A DNA stretch of 64,000 bases from Capitulum mitella. Taxonomy: Eukaryota > Arthropoda > Thecostraca > Pollicipedomorpha > Pollicipedidae. Positions within the stretch are counted from its first letter, which is position 1. Each line of letters opens with the position of its first letter. The notes beneath the pieces are model-generated. The model did not search any database and was not told the DNA's origin. It was given only the letters and a program-made list of their open reading frames with translations. Of the stretch, positions 12,113 through 23,404 are shown one piece after another. The stretch covers positions 21,377,081 to 21,441,080 of the forward strand of contig CP099848.1 of assembly GCA_030062745.1 (NCBI GenBank), read 5' to 3'. The position numbers were made by a program, and so were the translations under genes.

Positions 12113-12704
12113 GGGTCATTCCATGCCAACTCAACCAATAAAAGTGCGATTTTACACGGCACCCTCTCAGATTTTTACGGCATTAAGTCCTAGGGGGTTC
12201 TTCATAGCCCGGATCCCGAATATCGGGTCGAAATCGCCCTCGAGCAAATAGTTTGGCTGCTACAGTGACGTCAATTTATGACGTCACACAGTGTTTAGCA
12301 ATCTTTGAAGCGTTGTATCTCCGAAAGTTGATGAGATATCTCAAATCGGTCGCCGGCATTTCAGAGACAATTGTTTGACATGTTATTTGTGCACTAGTTT
12401 TGTATTTTCGACTTCTTGAAAATATATTATATTATCGATTAAGAAATGTAAAGTTAAATTTCAATACTTATGTGGTCTTTGATTTTCTTGAAAATGAGAT
12501 ATATGAAATCTGCATGTTTTCTTACCCTGGAACCGTCGAGAAAATAATGGGTATCGCATAATAACATATCCTAACGTCCCGCGTTCTCCTGTGGCTTCTC
12601 GCCAGACACTCGCCGGAGCGCCGCGCCGATCACCGCGTCACCAAGGTGGCGCTCGGCGCGGCGGCGGCGGCCGAATGGGAGTGGAGCCTGGGGGGAGGGG
12701 AGTT
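12113..12704. repeat. Left terminal inverted repeat of the transposon
   Basis: Pairs in inverse orientation with 16250-16834 at high but imperfect identity, with small indels in the AT-rich middle part. The inner end is the GGGGGAGGGGAG run. Confidence 0.85.
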
Positions 12705-13012
12705 GTCGCCGTCTTGTTTATGATCATCCCTTTGACCACGATTGCTTTGGAATGTAAGGAGTTGACAAATTGTGTGGATATTGGTTTAGACCGACGTGGA
12801 CCGTTTTACCACTAGACATCGCTCCGCCTGCCCTAAAATGAATTACTAGGCGATGTTTGACAAAGTTCACTGAATGTTGATCCCTGTATTCTGACAAGCA
12901 TGTTCACGTCGACTGAAAAAATTATCATGACATGGGTACCGCACAGACACGATCTTCCTGTCGCATTACCTCACTGCTACGACCAGAGAACTAACGTATC
13001 CACCTCATTCCA

Positions 13013-16000
13013 TCACACGGTCTGAAACCTTCGACTCGAGATGCTTGCCGATGTTTTGTATGCGTCCACCGTTGTTGAATTGACAGGCCTAAAGCAGTGA
13101 AATCCCCTGGTGCCTTTGATTTGTCTGGCTTCATCAAATCTACTCTTCAGCTTGGAGTCCTTTTTGGCTATGTCGGACTCCGAGACGTAGAAGAAGTGAA
13201 TGCCTGGAACAAACATTATTCACAGCTCTTAGTAGCCTATTAATATTTCCAAATCCAACAATGCACGAACTTAGTCAGCACCCATTATCGGTTATGCAGT
13301 ACAGTATCGAAGAATACAGCTGTCCAAAAAATGTTAAAAATTTCTGCTGAATCGCAAAGTTATCTGACTATAGGTTAATTGATTTACTGAGATTACACCT
13401 TTTGTAACTTAATGGTTTTGCAAGTTTTTCTTATAAGACATTATCACTAAAATATCGATGAAATCAATGTGAGATTGCTCAGGCTTAAAGAAAACAAGAT
13501 TTGCAATATAGAATGTTATTCATTGTGTCTTACCATGCACTGAGGTTTTGCAGAAGAGAAACATGGCCTCAGGCGTGCAGATTTGGTCTGCCTCTGGTCT
13601 CTGCAGGCTGGCACGAGCTGTGAGTCTTTTTGTGGTGCCACCGATGCCGTCACATGGTCCCTTGCCGTGACAGGTGGCAAAGAAATGCCACTCACACTCT
13701 ATCCCGAAGTCTTCTTTGTGCATGGTCATGTTCCTGATATTAAATTTGTTCTTGTACTGTGAGACGGCACCGTCGGTGAAGTAGTGAACTTTGCGTACGT
13801 CTGGGTGTCGAGATTTGACGCTCTCCAACATTTCACATTGGAACGCAAAAACAGCTTGTGTACTGTGTTTCAGGCTGTCGCTTATTATACAGTAACTATC
13901 ACAATGCACTTCGTAGCCAGATTTCGTATACACTACGAAAGGGTGTACGGTCGCTTGGGCATTTTGCCAATAAAATCCCTGAATTGCGTCTTGTACGACA
14001 AAAGAGTAATTTTCAGCAAAATCACCCATAACTATCGCCTCTTGGGCGGTTAGCCTGCCTTTCAGCTCCTTTAGATGAGTGTTTTGTGCTTGTGCAATGT
14101 AGTGATGGGGCCGAAGTCGTGCGATAGAGCTTACTAAAGTGTCTATAAATTCGTCCCTGGTTTGTCGTACAGAGGCAAGAGTTGTTCGATCTGTGCTCAA
14201 CCACTGCTTGTATTCTACTTCCTCTACGCCCAAGGCCTCTTCCTCGTCCAAGAATGTTCGAAGTTTCCCGTCCCCGGGACATTCCTTACATTTGCCAAGC
14301 ATGCACGTTTCTCTCTGAAGATCGCAAACTGCCATTTTCATGAGGTCGTCAGCGCTAAGATCTGGGCGTACTGACTTTAGCATGCGTTTTGGATTTTGAT
14401 GGTGGACGCAAATGCATACAGAATGTGTGCCACTTGCTCCTGCCAAAACGCACCATGGTGGCCTGAGGCTGGCAAATACTGAAAATCCTACGGGCTCTGC
14501 AGTTTCAGATTTATACTGTCGGTAAATTTCTCGTAGATTTGAAAGCACCAGACGTTTCTGGTGGTGACGTTTTTCCCCATCAGGATCACGTACGCTGACC
14601 GTGTCTTTTTGGCCAGGACACAACCTGCTAATATCGTCCCGTTCATAAAACTTTTGGACTTTTTTCTTTTTCTCGTCTGAAACGGTAAACGACAGCTTCT
14701 TTGGAGCTGGCTTGGCCATTACACCTTCTGCTGCCTTTAGCGCTCGACTTCGTTTCACCATATGAATGGTGGCGCCAAACCTCTCGGCTGTTGTTTCGAT
14801 CGTGAACGGTGATAATGTCAGAATTTGGAGCTTGGTTGCGTATGAAGATGTAGGATGATTGAATTTATCAACCAGCTCAGTCATCATTTTTTCGCACAAC
14901 TCTATGTTTGGAACCGCCTCGTCGCCTCTGAACTTTTCTTGGTCAGAATCGACTTCAATACCATATGAAGCTGATAGACGTTTTGCCACCGCAGTTTTCA
15001 CAGATGCTAGTTTGCTTCGGCCTTTCTGTTTCCTTTGATGCCCTTTCAGCCCGCCTGAAACAAAAAAGAGAAGGGTTCTTTTCTAAACACTTCTAAACCG
15101 ACTGCACATGTTTTCAGACTCCTTTCAAAAGATTTGATTTTCTACATGTCCATTATCAAATAACACCTGATGCGGGACCTATATAACGTACAGAATGCTA
15201 AAGATGTTCTAGCATTCGAGTGATTTTAAGTCAAAAACCTCACGGAAAGCGTTAGGAGAAGTGAACTATTACATCCGCATATTGAGCACCTATGTGAGGA
15301 CAGCGTATTTATTCAGACTCTGATACTGTCAGTACAAAAAAAAAAATCATGCCGTGCCTTCGAGAACGCATGCCCATTTCTTATACGAACAGGGTGAAAG
15401 TGATGATTGTTGACATAGAATTGATGCATTGCGACCTTAAATCGTGCAATTTTAATGATCTTGGAAAATATTCATTCAGGCTAACAAGTTAGAAGTGTTG
15501 ACAACAGCCACCATTTTAGACTTTCCAGTGCTCCTAGTTAGGTGTCTACCAAAATAAGCAAAAGTTGCTGTTTGCATGAAGTATCGACATGTTGTACACA
15601 AAAACAAGGCCGACATTTCAGTGCGACCCACCTGTTCGAACGGGTGTTTCACCGACCACGTACATGATTGTATCTAGTTCCTCAGTCGCAATATGTTTCA
15701 TTGGCGTTCCTTCAGTTTCCGAAGACGAAGGCACTGTTGAAGGGGTAGATGATGAAGCTTCTTTGTCTTCCGGATTCACGCCAGGGATCTTGTCTCTTGT
15801 TGCTGGCTGGCCAGATGGACCTGGCTGTGGTTCATTACGTCCACGGGCTTCAGAGTCTCTTTTAGGTATTAGTTTCCTGCATTTCACATACACTTTATCG
15901 CCAGGTGATAGAAGGTCTTGTAAAGACTTGTGAGCTCTGATGAATGATGCCGACACCGGTCTAACAGAGCTGTAAAACTTTTTACTATGGGGCAAGCCGA

Positions 16001-16151
16001 AAGGATTTGAACAGAGTTTTTGCTTTTCTCTGTAACTGGACTTCATTTCACACCAATGCACTCTCGCGAATGAAACACAAATGTCCGTCGCCTGAGCCAC
16101 ACTGCACACGACTGTCGGTTGTTCTACAACTGCATGCGTAATGGGAGACAT
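13013..16151 (-). CDS. DDE-type transposase, three exons, intact
   Basis: Exons 15632-16151, 13534-15054 and 13013-13203 join in phase 1 at both introns, with clean GT and polypyrimidine-AG signals, giving 743 residues. The ATG at 16149-16151 is used because an in-frame stop lies further upstream. The first exon holds a Cys-containing N terminus and a low-complexity Pro/Ser/Glu tail. Exon 2 holds a Cys cluster (C..GKCKECPGDG) that may bind zinc, then the catalytic core. Candidate acidic residues are D518 in MGDFAENY, D601 in YFTDGAVSQYKN and D642 in HGKGPCDGIGG. Exon 3 adds the conserved tail beginning GIHFFYVSESD. I see no internal stop or frameshift, so the element could be active. Proteins of this type are common as unnamed ORFs in arthropod genomes; I cannot name the superfamily with certainty. 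Confidence 0.85.
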
Positions 16152-16249
16152 CGTCGCTTCAGATGGTAGACCGACACTTGAGCATGCCGCTAACAAGACA
16201 CCCTCGGTTCGCTGTCAGACGATCACGCAGGTGATCTATCGCCTCCTCC

Positions 16250-16834
16250 TCCCCTCCCCTCCCCCCACCAGGCTCCGTTCCGACTCAGCCGCCTCGGCCG
16301 CGCCGAGCGCCACCTGGATGCCACTATCGGCGCGGCGCTCCGGCGAGTGTCTGGCGGAATGCCCAAGGAGAACGCGATACGTTGGGATATGATGTTATGC
16401 GATACCCATTGTTTTCTCAACGGTTCCAGGGTAAGAAAACATGCAGATTTCATATATCTCATTTTCAAGGAAATCGAAAACAACATAAGTGCTGGAATTT
16501 AACTTTGCATTTTTTATTCGATAATATAATATATCTTTAAAAAGTCAAAAATATCAAACAAATACACAAATAAAACGTCAGACATTTGTCTCTGAAATAT
16601 CGTTGACCGATTTGAAATATCTCATCAACTTTCGGAGATACACCGCTTCAAAAATTGCTTAACACTGTGTGACGTCATAAATTGACGTCATCGTAGCAGC
16701 CAAACTATATGCTAGAGGGCGATTTCGACCCGATATTCGGGATCTGGGCTATGAAGAACCCCACAGGACTTAATTTCCTAAAAATCTGAGGGGGTGCCAT
16801 GTACATCATTGGTTGAGTTGGCATGGAATGACCC
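16250..16834. repeat. Right terminal inverted repeat of the transposon
   Basis: Inverse of 12113-12704. It ends in ...GGTTGAGTTGGCATGGAATG + ACCC and is followed by ATAT. The transposase start codon lies 98 bases inside this TIR, so the TIR probably holds the promoter. Confidence 0.85.
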
Positions 16835-16857
16835 ATATATATATGTATGTATGTATG

Positions 16858-17034
16858 TATACGTATACGTATGTAGAGATATATACGTAAACGTACCTTT
16901 ATTATTTATTGTTATATGAAATAGAACCTAAGGTTATAAAGCGACGCATACGTATACGTATATAGATATATATACGTATACGTACCTTTATTATTTATTG
17001 CTATATGAAATGGAACCTAAGGCTATAAAGTGCT
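16858..17034. repeat. Two-copy tandem repeat, about 89-bp unit
   Basis: TATACGTATACG-rich start followed by ACCTTTATTATTTATT and a GAACCTAAGG stretch, repeated with a few substitutions. It directly adjoins the AT simple repeat at the transposon's right flank. Confidence 0.75.
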
Positions 17035-17245
17035 TGAAAAAAGGCAAAATTTGCGGAACACTGTATATGAATATGGAAGATGGCTACATACATACAGTAT
17101 GTACAACATACATACGTATAAATGTTCTACGCATACATGCGTATAATACACATGTTTATAATATACTTTATGGAATATTGCATATCAGCAGGCTTTACTT
17201 TTTAGGCGCTTCACTGAGATAACAGGCAGGGACCTACCTACTCCG

Positions 17246-18181
17246 TTGCCGTTGTGCGTGGTAACGCTGCTGCAGTGCTCTCAACAGTCCGGCCAGAAAC
17301 CGACTGTGTCAACAGCTCTGCTCCAGCCAAAACGTCGTGCTGCGGCGGCGGCCGTTAGAGCACGGACCGGGCCCTACCGGCGGCGGCTCGCAGGGGACCG
17401 CGAGCTCAGCCGCGCCCCCTCCGGGCGACCGTCTCGGCCGCCACCGACGTCGTCCGGCCCCGAGACCGCGCCGACGTGCCCCCGGCGGCCCGCCGGCTGT
17501 CAGACGCTGCTTCCGCCGCCGTCGCCAACGTCTCCGCCGCCTCCGCCGCTACCACTGCTGCCGCCGGTCGAAAACGGCCCTTCTACATCTGTGGGCCAGG
17601 ACGAGCGCCGGGCCACGATCGAATCGTTGTCGCCACCGTCGCCGCTGCCGTCGCTGTCGTTGTCTCCGCCTCCGCACGACGCGGTGGTGAATGAATCGCC
17701 GTCGTCACCACGACTGCCACTGCCGCCGCTCCGTCCCGGGCCCGAAGATTTTCCGCCGCCTCTGTCGCCGCTGCAGCCCTCTCGGCCGCCACCGCCGCTG
17801 CCACCGCCTCCCCCGCCGCCGCCGGCACCAAGCCTTGCAGGTGGGCCACCAAACGGCACGTCCAAAGCGGCGCTTGAACCGAAAGGAAATGCAGTTGTCA
17901 GTGGGGACCCGGTGTCCGTGACCCATGTGGTCCCGGCCGCCTCGCCTGCCTCCAAGGCGCCGGCCGTGTCAGACGTTCACAGCGACCTGCTCCAGGCCAT
18001 CAAAGACGGCACCAAGCTCCGTAAGGTGGAAATGGTGGAGGAGCGGGAGCGTGGGCAGGCGCGGCCGCTGCATGATGTGGCGTCGATCCTGGCGCGCCGC
18101 GTCGCCATCGAGGTGTCGTCGGGCTCCGAGTCGGACTCTGACTCTGACTCAGAGTGCTGGGACGAAGAGAGAGGCGCATGA
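17246..18181 (+). CDS. C-terminal exon of a WAVE/SCAR (WASF) family actin regulator (5' partial)
   Basis: About 311 codons ending at TGA 18179-18181. From the N side it has a basic/Ala-rich stretch, a long polyproline region (roughly residues 90-215, for profilin and SH3 binding), a WH2 motif at 245-262 (LLQAIKDGTKLRKV), a central helix (HDVASILARRVAIEV) and an acidic tail with repeated Ser-Asp and a Trp at 305. This WH2-central-acidic order is the VCA module that delivers actin to the Arp2/3 complex. The spacing and the DVASILxRR motif match WAVE rather than WASP. The first codon here is TTG, so this is not a true start. Plausible acceptors are the AG at 17204-17205 or 17228-17229. The N-terminal WAVE homology exons are not seen in the window and probably lie to the left, beyond the transposon. 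Confidence 0.82.
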   Translation: MPLCVVTLLQCSQQSGQKPTVSTALLQPKRRAAAAAVRARTGPYRRRLAGDRELSRAPSGRPSRPPPTSSGPETAPTCPRRPAGCQTLLPPPSPTSPPPPPLPLLPPVENGPSTSVGQDERRATIESLSPPSPLPSLSLSPPPHDAVVNESPSSPRLPLPPLRPGPEDFPPPLSPLQPSRPPPPLPPPPPPPPAPSLAGGPPNGTSKAALEPKGNAVVSGDPVSVTHVVPAASPASKAPAVSDVHSDLLQAIKDGTKLRKVEMVEERERGQARPLHDVASILARRVAIEVSSGSESDSDSDSECWDEERGA

Positions 18182-19599
18182 CAAGACCTTCAAGAGCGAC
18201 AGACCAAATCGAGCTGTGCTACGATGTAGCTGTCAAGTGGCTGGACGCTTTCGCTAACTACTCCAGCTTTCTGTGAAGCAGCCTCCACGGCTGCGATAAG
18301 ACTTGAAGCATTCGCTGCCGACGTGAAGGTTCTTTGTAACGACCCTTGCATGCTCGCCATTGGTCTAGACTTTGTGGTCCTGGAAGCGTTCGTCTCTCTT
18401 TGTTCCAGCAGGAGCACCCAAAAGCTGTACAGTTTGCTTCGTCGTGGTCCCGACGGGTGGCAGCACCAACGTGATGGTTATGTCCGAATAGTTGTCGGGG
18501 GAAGCTGGATCGTCATGTCGAGTCGCGTATCATTTTCAGGCGATCATGGATATAAGCGACGCAAAATATTTCATCTATTTATGCATGCGTACTGCGTCTG
18601 AAAAAGCGACTTATTCAGTACTAGGCTGTCATGAGTTTTGCGTACATGTTTGCGTCATCGTGTGATACCACTGGTTGACTGCATTACTGCCGCTTCGATA
18701 TTTATCGTTGTTAGTTAGCCGAGTTAAGCCAAAAATACATATCATTCCGCTATTAAAAAAGGCAGGGATATAGCAGAGTATTAGTATGCACCTAAAAACT
18801 AAACATTACCACAGTAGTCATAAATTTGAGTGTCCGTACATGGCAGATTTAGCTACTGGCTACTGCATTGTAATGCTGATGGCCCTTTGATGTTTATCCA
18901 CCAGTTTTCCTTATTACGACGTACTAGTGACAACTAGTGTCAATAATTACCTATACTTTGCGCTGGAGACAGAAGTTGATATAGGCAGGCTCTCAAGGGC
19001 CGTTGGCCCAAAACAGATAAAGCCAGTGACATGATAACTACTGAACAACACAAAGTAAGCTGCGTGATGATTTAACGAAAAGGGCAGGTGCTCCGAGGGC
19101 AGTTGTCTATATCGACTTATCCGAGCATGTCTACCTACTAGTCGCCTACTGCCTACCTAAGCAGTACGTGGTGGTGAATGGTTTAACAGGAATAGGAGTA
19201 CCAAGAGGATTTCATTTTTTTATTATACGAAAAAGGATCACATTCTTCATGAAGGCCTTTAATCTAACCTTTCCTTAGTGGCGTATGCGTGGTAATAGGT
19301 ATGATCCCAACAGCTGGGCTGTGGAAATTTGGGCCTTGTGGTGTTGAGAGTTGTTTATCTGGTCACTTGGTATCCTCATTAATGTAATTTGGATTGGCGG
19401 ATTACTACCTAGAGGTGTTCTTCATGACCATATTGCGAGGCTGTTTTACCACCCTGCTTTACATATCTAATTTGATCACTCTGAATCAGATTGGTGGTGT
19501 AGCTGGTCGAGATCAAAATCAGGATCACAATGCTTGGATCCTGATCAGCATTTGAATCACGCCATTCTTTCGAATTTTGATCTGAATGAAATGCGGTTC
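18182..19599. other. Likely 3' UTR and intergenic sequence after WAVE
   Basis: AT-rich. It includes a possible ATTAAA signal near 18753 and no persuasive ORF. The stretch 19490-19700 is rich in GATC/GATT words and leads into the decayed retroelement. Confidence 0.4.
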
Positions 19600-20830
19600 A
19601 CAGCTGCATTTTCAAAATTGATCTGGATCCAATGCAATTTGCCCAAAAAAACATGTGATTCTTGATTCGGATCAAATCCGGATTAGAATCAAGCACAAGT
19701 CTGGTGGGAAGACGTGGGCTTGGACAAGGAGGTTTAGGACGTCGGGTGTGAAGTGATGACGGATCTTGCACAGGGATGATGGGATGGCGATACATCGCCG
19801 GAACACCATGGATACGTTGAGTTTCTAATGTCAGCTGCTGGTTGAGGAGAACTCTGAGTGTCTGTACGATTTGGCATGGAGATATTTTTGAGCCTAATAG
19901 TGTGATTTGAAAGTCTTGTGCATCTTTTAAGGATGGCTTGGTGCCCATAGTAGTTAAGTACGTCTTATCAGGGTTCGTTTTTCAACTTTTGGCCTGCAAC
20001 CAGTTTTGTAGGTCGAGAGTGGGCTCCTCGACCCGCACCTTCAGACTGGACAGGCCGACGGCAGTAGGTGCGCATGGTCGAAGAGCTGGATGTCGTCGGC
20101 ATGGGATATGAAGTGGCCATGAGTCAGGAAGGAAGGAAGGAGGGCAGGTCGTTGTTAAAGATGAGGAAGAGGATTGGTCTGACATTGGATTCTTGGATAC
20201 TCCGTGGGTCAAAAGAAGAGGGGTGGAGGAGCTGCCGTTCACCGTCTGTTTACGGTCGCGAAACCATGATGTCACTCGATATCACTCGAGCTTGTCCAGG
20301 AGGACGCCATTGTCGACGCTGTCAAAAGCTTTACTCAAATCGCGCGTCGTTAACGACGCAATTTGGCCTTCGTCGATGTTTTTACATACCCAGTCGACAG
20401 CGTAGAACATGGCGTCCTCCGTTTAATGGCCCGGTCTAAAGGCATACTGGAACGGAGAAAGGTAGGTCATTGTAGATGAGGTAGGACACGAGTTGAATGA
20501 ACACGAGTTTTTCAACGATTTTTTGGAGTACCGACAGGATCTAGATAGGACGGAAATTGTTTGTATCTGAACGGTCACCGGATTTGCGAACTGGGGTAAT
20601 TCGAGCTATTTTCCAGGCTGTGGGGAAGACGAAGGTGACGATAGAGAAGTGTTTGAGGTGAAGGAGATGGGGACCGACAACGGGAAAACACTTAACAATG
20701 GCGTGCAGGAGCACACCGTCCACACTGGCCGCTGGAGAGGAGCTCATGCATCCGATGGCCTTAGAGAGCCCAGGCAGGGTGGCAGGGCCAAGAACCAGCG
20801 CGGAGGAGCGCACACGAGGGGGCCGGGGCT
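19600..20830 (-). pseudogene. Decayed non-LTR retrotransposon reverse transcriptase
   Basis: Reading the minus strand from 20830 down, the pieces follow the order of a Jockey/CR1-type reverse transcriptase. First comes DGVLLHAIVKCFP...FPTAWKIARITPVRKSGD (20541-20813), then the NFRPI box, DLSKAFDSVDNGVLLDKL near 20290-20340, WFRDRKQTVNG near 20230-20270 and an HADDIQLF version of the catalytic YADD box near 20085-20110. The last piece is a degenerate tail to about 19600. Several frame changes and stops separate them, so no functional protein is made. There is no sign of the ORF1 or endonuclease parts, so this is a 5'-truncated copy. Confidence 0.82.
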
Positions 20831-21628
20831 AACGCCGGCACCATCGCCGCGGGCGACGTCAGCGGCGATGCGCGGGCCGACCGACGCGAAGTGAGCGTTT
20901 AATTCGTCCGCCCTGTCGGCGACAACGGGACGAGATGCTCTGAGGTATGCGCGTCTTCGTGTTTGTCATCAGAACGTTTTACCAACGGATATACGGAGCT
21001 GGTTGACGGGTTTTCAAAAGGACAGTGTCGTTCGAAATCGGAAGGTCTCGACTATCGCCAGCGTATTTCGAAGTCGCATTGCATTATCGGCTATGGTCGG
21101 CACATGCACCGCAGTCAAAGGTCATTTTCCTTTTTTCGAAAGAGCAACCCGTCAGGCGAAAAACGCGCCCGACTCGAAAAAGGTCGCAGTTTGTTCCGTT
21201 TTTCTTGCTGACTACGAGGCAGAACGACTCGCAATGCACTTTATTCCGGACAAAAACAAAGGAGTCACCGGATTCCGTTTAGCAAAGACTGATGCACGTC
21301 GTAAGTCCTACAGGTGAACATGGAACACAAAGGTAGTTTTCCGGGATTTGGGTCGGCGCTCAAAATGTAAAAGCTCAATGACCTCAGATAGACACGACCA
21401 AGTAATTCAATGTGCCGATTGCTCTTATGTCTCAGAGCCATAGGCGTCTGACCAGCATGTTTGAGGTCCCACGGTAGACCATCCATTAGTTTGTAAGTCT
21501 TGAACAATAACAGCACGATGTCGCTCACATTTGGGTAGAAACGTGTTAAAGCAAGAAAGGAGTCATTCTGAGGCTATTAGAGACTGCTTTTCCACAACAG
21601 TAATGTCAGATTTTCCTAAAGCTGGTAC
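20831..21628. other. No gene recognised
   Basis: GC-rich up to 20950, possibly more of the retroelement's upstream part (antisense GC-rich text), then ordinary mixed sequence. Three overlapping ORFs of 82-104 codons at 20963-21317 are the same DNA in different frames and show no domain. Confidence 0.35.
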
Positions 21629-21783
21629 CAGGGCGCAGCCAGAATTTTCTTAAGGGGGAACCGGAGCTCGGTGAGATTTGAAACCATACGAAAACCGCCT
21701 GCTGGAAAGACGATGTGCAATGGGTTTCACTAAAAAATCCGAGCCTAAGGGGAGGGGCCGAGCCCCCCCTCTGGCTGCGCCGA
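21629..21783 (+). mobile_element. Small MITE-like element, copy A
   Basis: Begins CAGGGCGCAGCCAGAATTTT and ends CTCTGGCTGCGCC, giving short terminal inverted repeats GGCGCAGCCAG/CTGGCTGCGCC. The interior shares CATACGAAAACCGC and GACGATGTGCAATGG with the copies at 50325 and 51687. No coding capacity; non-autonomous DNA element. Confidence 0.72.
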
Positions 21784-21890
21784 TGGCCGGTATGATCACC
21801 GCCCTACCTACCTTATGGGCTTCTACACCCATGCAAAACCATCGGGATGCTCGATGGCAATTGAATATGACTTGAAAATCATTTCATTTA

Positions 21891-22131
21891 GTTTGCTTGT
21901 TTATTGTAAGTTAGGATGCACAGCCTCCTGGGTTCAAACGTCTGTGGCTCGAGTCAAGTCTTGTGTTCGTCGGGCGTCATTCAGTTGTCTGACATTTAAT
22001 TTGTTGTTTGTTTGTTTGGTTGGTTGTGAGTGAGGACGCATAGCCTCTTGGGTTCAAGCGTCCGTGTCTTGAGTGAATTCTTGTGTCTCGTCAGGTGTCA
22101 GTCAGTCATGTGAAAAAGGATATTTAATTTA
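21891..22131. repeat. Two diverged tandem copies of an ~115-bp sequence
   Basis: Each copy has a GTTTGTTTG-like start, then AGCCTC(C/T)TGGGTTCAA, a GTCTTGTGT word and a run into ATTTAATTT. The GGGTTCAAAC word resembles a pol III B box, but no tRNA fold is visible. Confidence 0.6.
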
Positions 22132-22199
22132 GTACCACCTACCTAGAGATTTTTTGAAACAGCAGCGCAGTCTTCGTCTACATATGTCATTTGTTGTGA

Positions 22200-22423
22200 C
22201 TCGTTATTGGGCGGTGTCCGATTGCATTTGCGAATGGTAGTGAAAGAGAGGGCGACGATAGGTATTGATTGGCCTTGCGGACGGTATTCCTGTTGTGCGG
22301 TATTTCATCTAAAACGCCGTGAGAACTCATTGACATTGAAACTGGCCGGTTTGGTGTCTTACGTCACTAGACTGGCAACGCATCGCCTGCTTCCGCTGAA
22401 GCGTGTGGGTGTTATTGATTTCA
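22200..22423 (+). promoter_or_regulatory. Possible promoter and noncoding first exon
   Basis: Holds ATTGG boxes, a TACGTCA element and a good 5' splice site TTTCA|GTAAGTG with GT at 22424-22425, upstream of DCTN1 on the same strand. It could be a noncoding first exon for DCTN1, whose start exon has acceptor-like AGs just before its ATG. This is inference only. Confidence 0.2.
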
Positions 22424-23218
22424 GTAAGTGAAGGAAGACGTGGTGAATAAATAATTGCTCAGCAGCGTTCATTTGCTGTGCATTATGTGTGTGGTGTCCA
22501 AGAGCTTACTTAACGTTATGACATGATTGATAATTAGATAGGATTGAATGAAATCCAAGAAAAACAGGTTTACCTCCCCACTTTCATGTGCCATACACTG
22601 TCCATAAATGGTACTATAACAAAACCATTATGCCCAGTTCAAAAATTTCATGCTTATAGGAAATCATGTATGCTTGAGACCAGGAGGAAATATTTATTCT
22701 TTCCAGCTATGAAACATGTGTAGCAAAACAACTATGCATTGTGGTATGTGGATCAGCCATGTGTTTCCCACACCACTTGGCCATTGATCAACATTTGTCA
22801 GCTGCTTACTGATGCAGCAAAAAAAAACAAGTGATTTTACATGGTAAAAGCTTTTCCCCCTTTTTGGTCAACAGTAAGATTCAGCCCGAGCGCTTACTTC
22901 CAGGGAAAATAATCGTAGTAGTGGTTGCATGGCGTTTCAAATGCAATATTGATAAGTATTACTTACGATTTCAGCCGGAAAAACCTGAAACACACATTAT
23001 TTCCCCCGAAACAGATTGCGTCGTCACTGGTATGCTAACGCCAGACGCTCGCGTAGGGATTTTTGACGTTTCTGCCTTAAATAATTTGTTTACGTGAGAT
23101 CTCGACGCTGATTGGTCGTCGGTCGGACTCAAGGTCCAATCAAGAGTAATAAAAAGTTTTGGCGGATAACTAATGCGATATAAATTATCTTTAAAATAAA
23201 GAAGTTAACGGTTGTAAA

Positions 23219-23251
23219 AATAATAATAGTAACAATAATAGTAATAATAAC

Positions 23252-23296
<45 letters not shown>
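23219..23296. repeat. (AAT)n microsatellite
   Basis: Interrupted AAT/GTA triplets followed by a pure (AAT) run of about 15 units. It explains the poly-Ile and poly-Leu ORFs on the minus strand here. Confidence 0.95.
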
Positions 23297-23404
23297 CAAG
23301 AATAATAAAAAAGTAAAAATATTACAAAGATGGCAAAGCGTAGTTCCAATATGAAAAATACAAAAAAAAACAAAAAGCAGTGAAATAAAATATCTGAAGA
23401 AAAA

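Larger units (their letters stand above)
12113..16834 (-). mobile_element. Complete DNA transposon with long TIRs
   Basis: 4.72 kb element bounded by GGGTCATTCCATGCCAACTC at 12113 and its near-perfect inverse ending at 16834. The terminal inverted repeats are unusually long: about 12113-12704 pairs with about 16250-16834, including a TGACGTCA-like palindrome, an AT-rich section and a GC-rich inner end. Both flanks begin with ATAT, consistent with a 4-bp target duplication, but the target is itself a TA repeat so this is not proof. One gene (transposase) is encoded on the minus strand. A 4-bp duplication with a DDE transposase would fit the Sola superfamily; the family assignment is tentative. 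Confidence 0.88.

Noticed and set aside
17500..17955. Gly/Asp-rich ORF of 151 codons antisense to the WAVE exon
   Set aside because: Produced by reading the CCG-rich polyproline region backwards; no domain.
21930..22070. GGGTTCAAAC words suggesting pol III B boxes or tRNA genes
   Set aside because: No matching A box at the right distance and no cloverleaf; they lie in a simple two-copy tandem duplication.
22831..23097. 88-codon ORF upstream of the microsatellite
   Set aside because: No domain, no splice context and no support beyond length.
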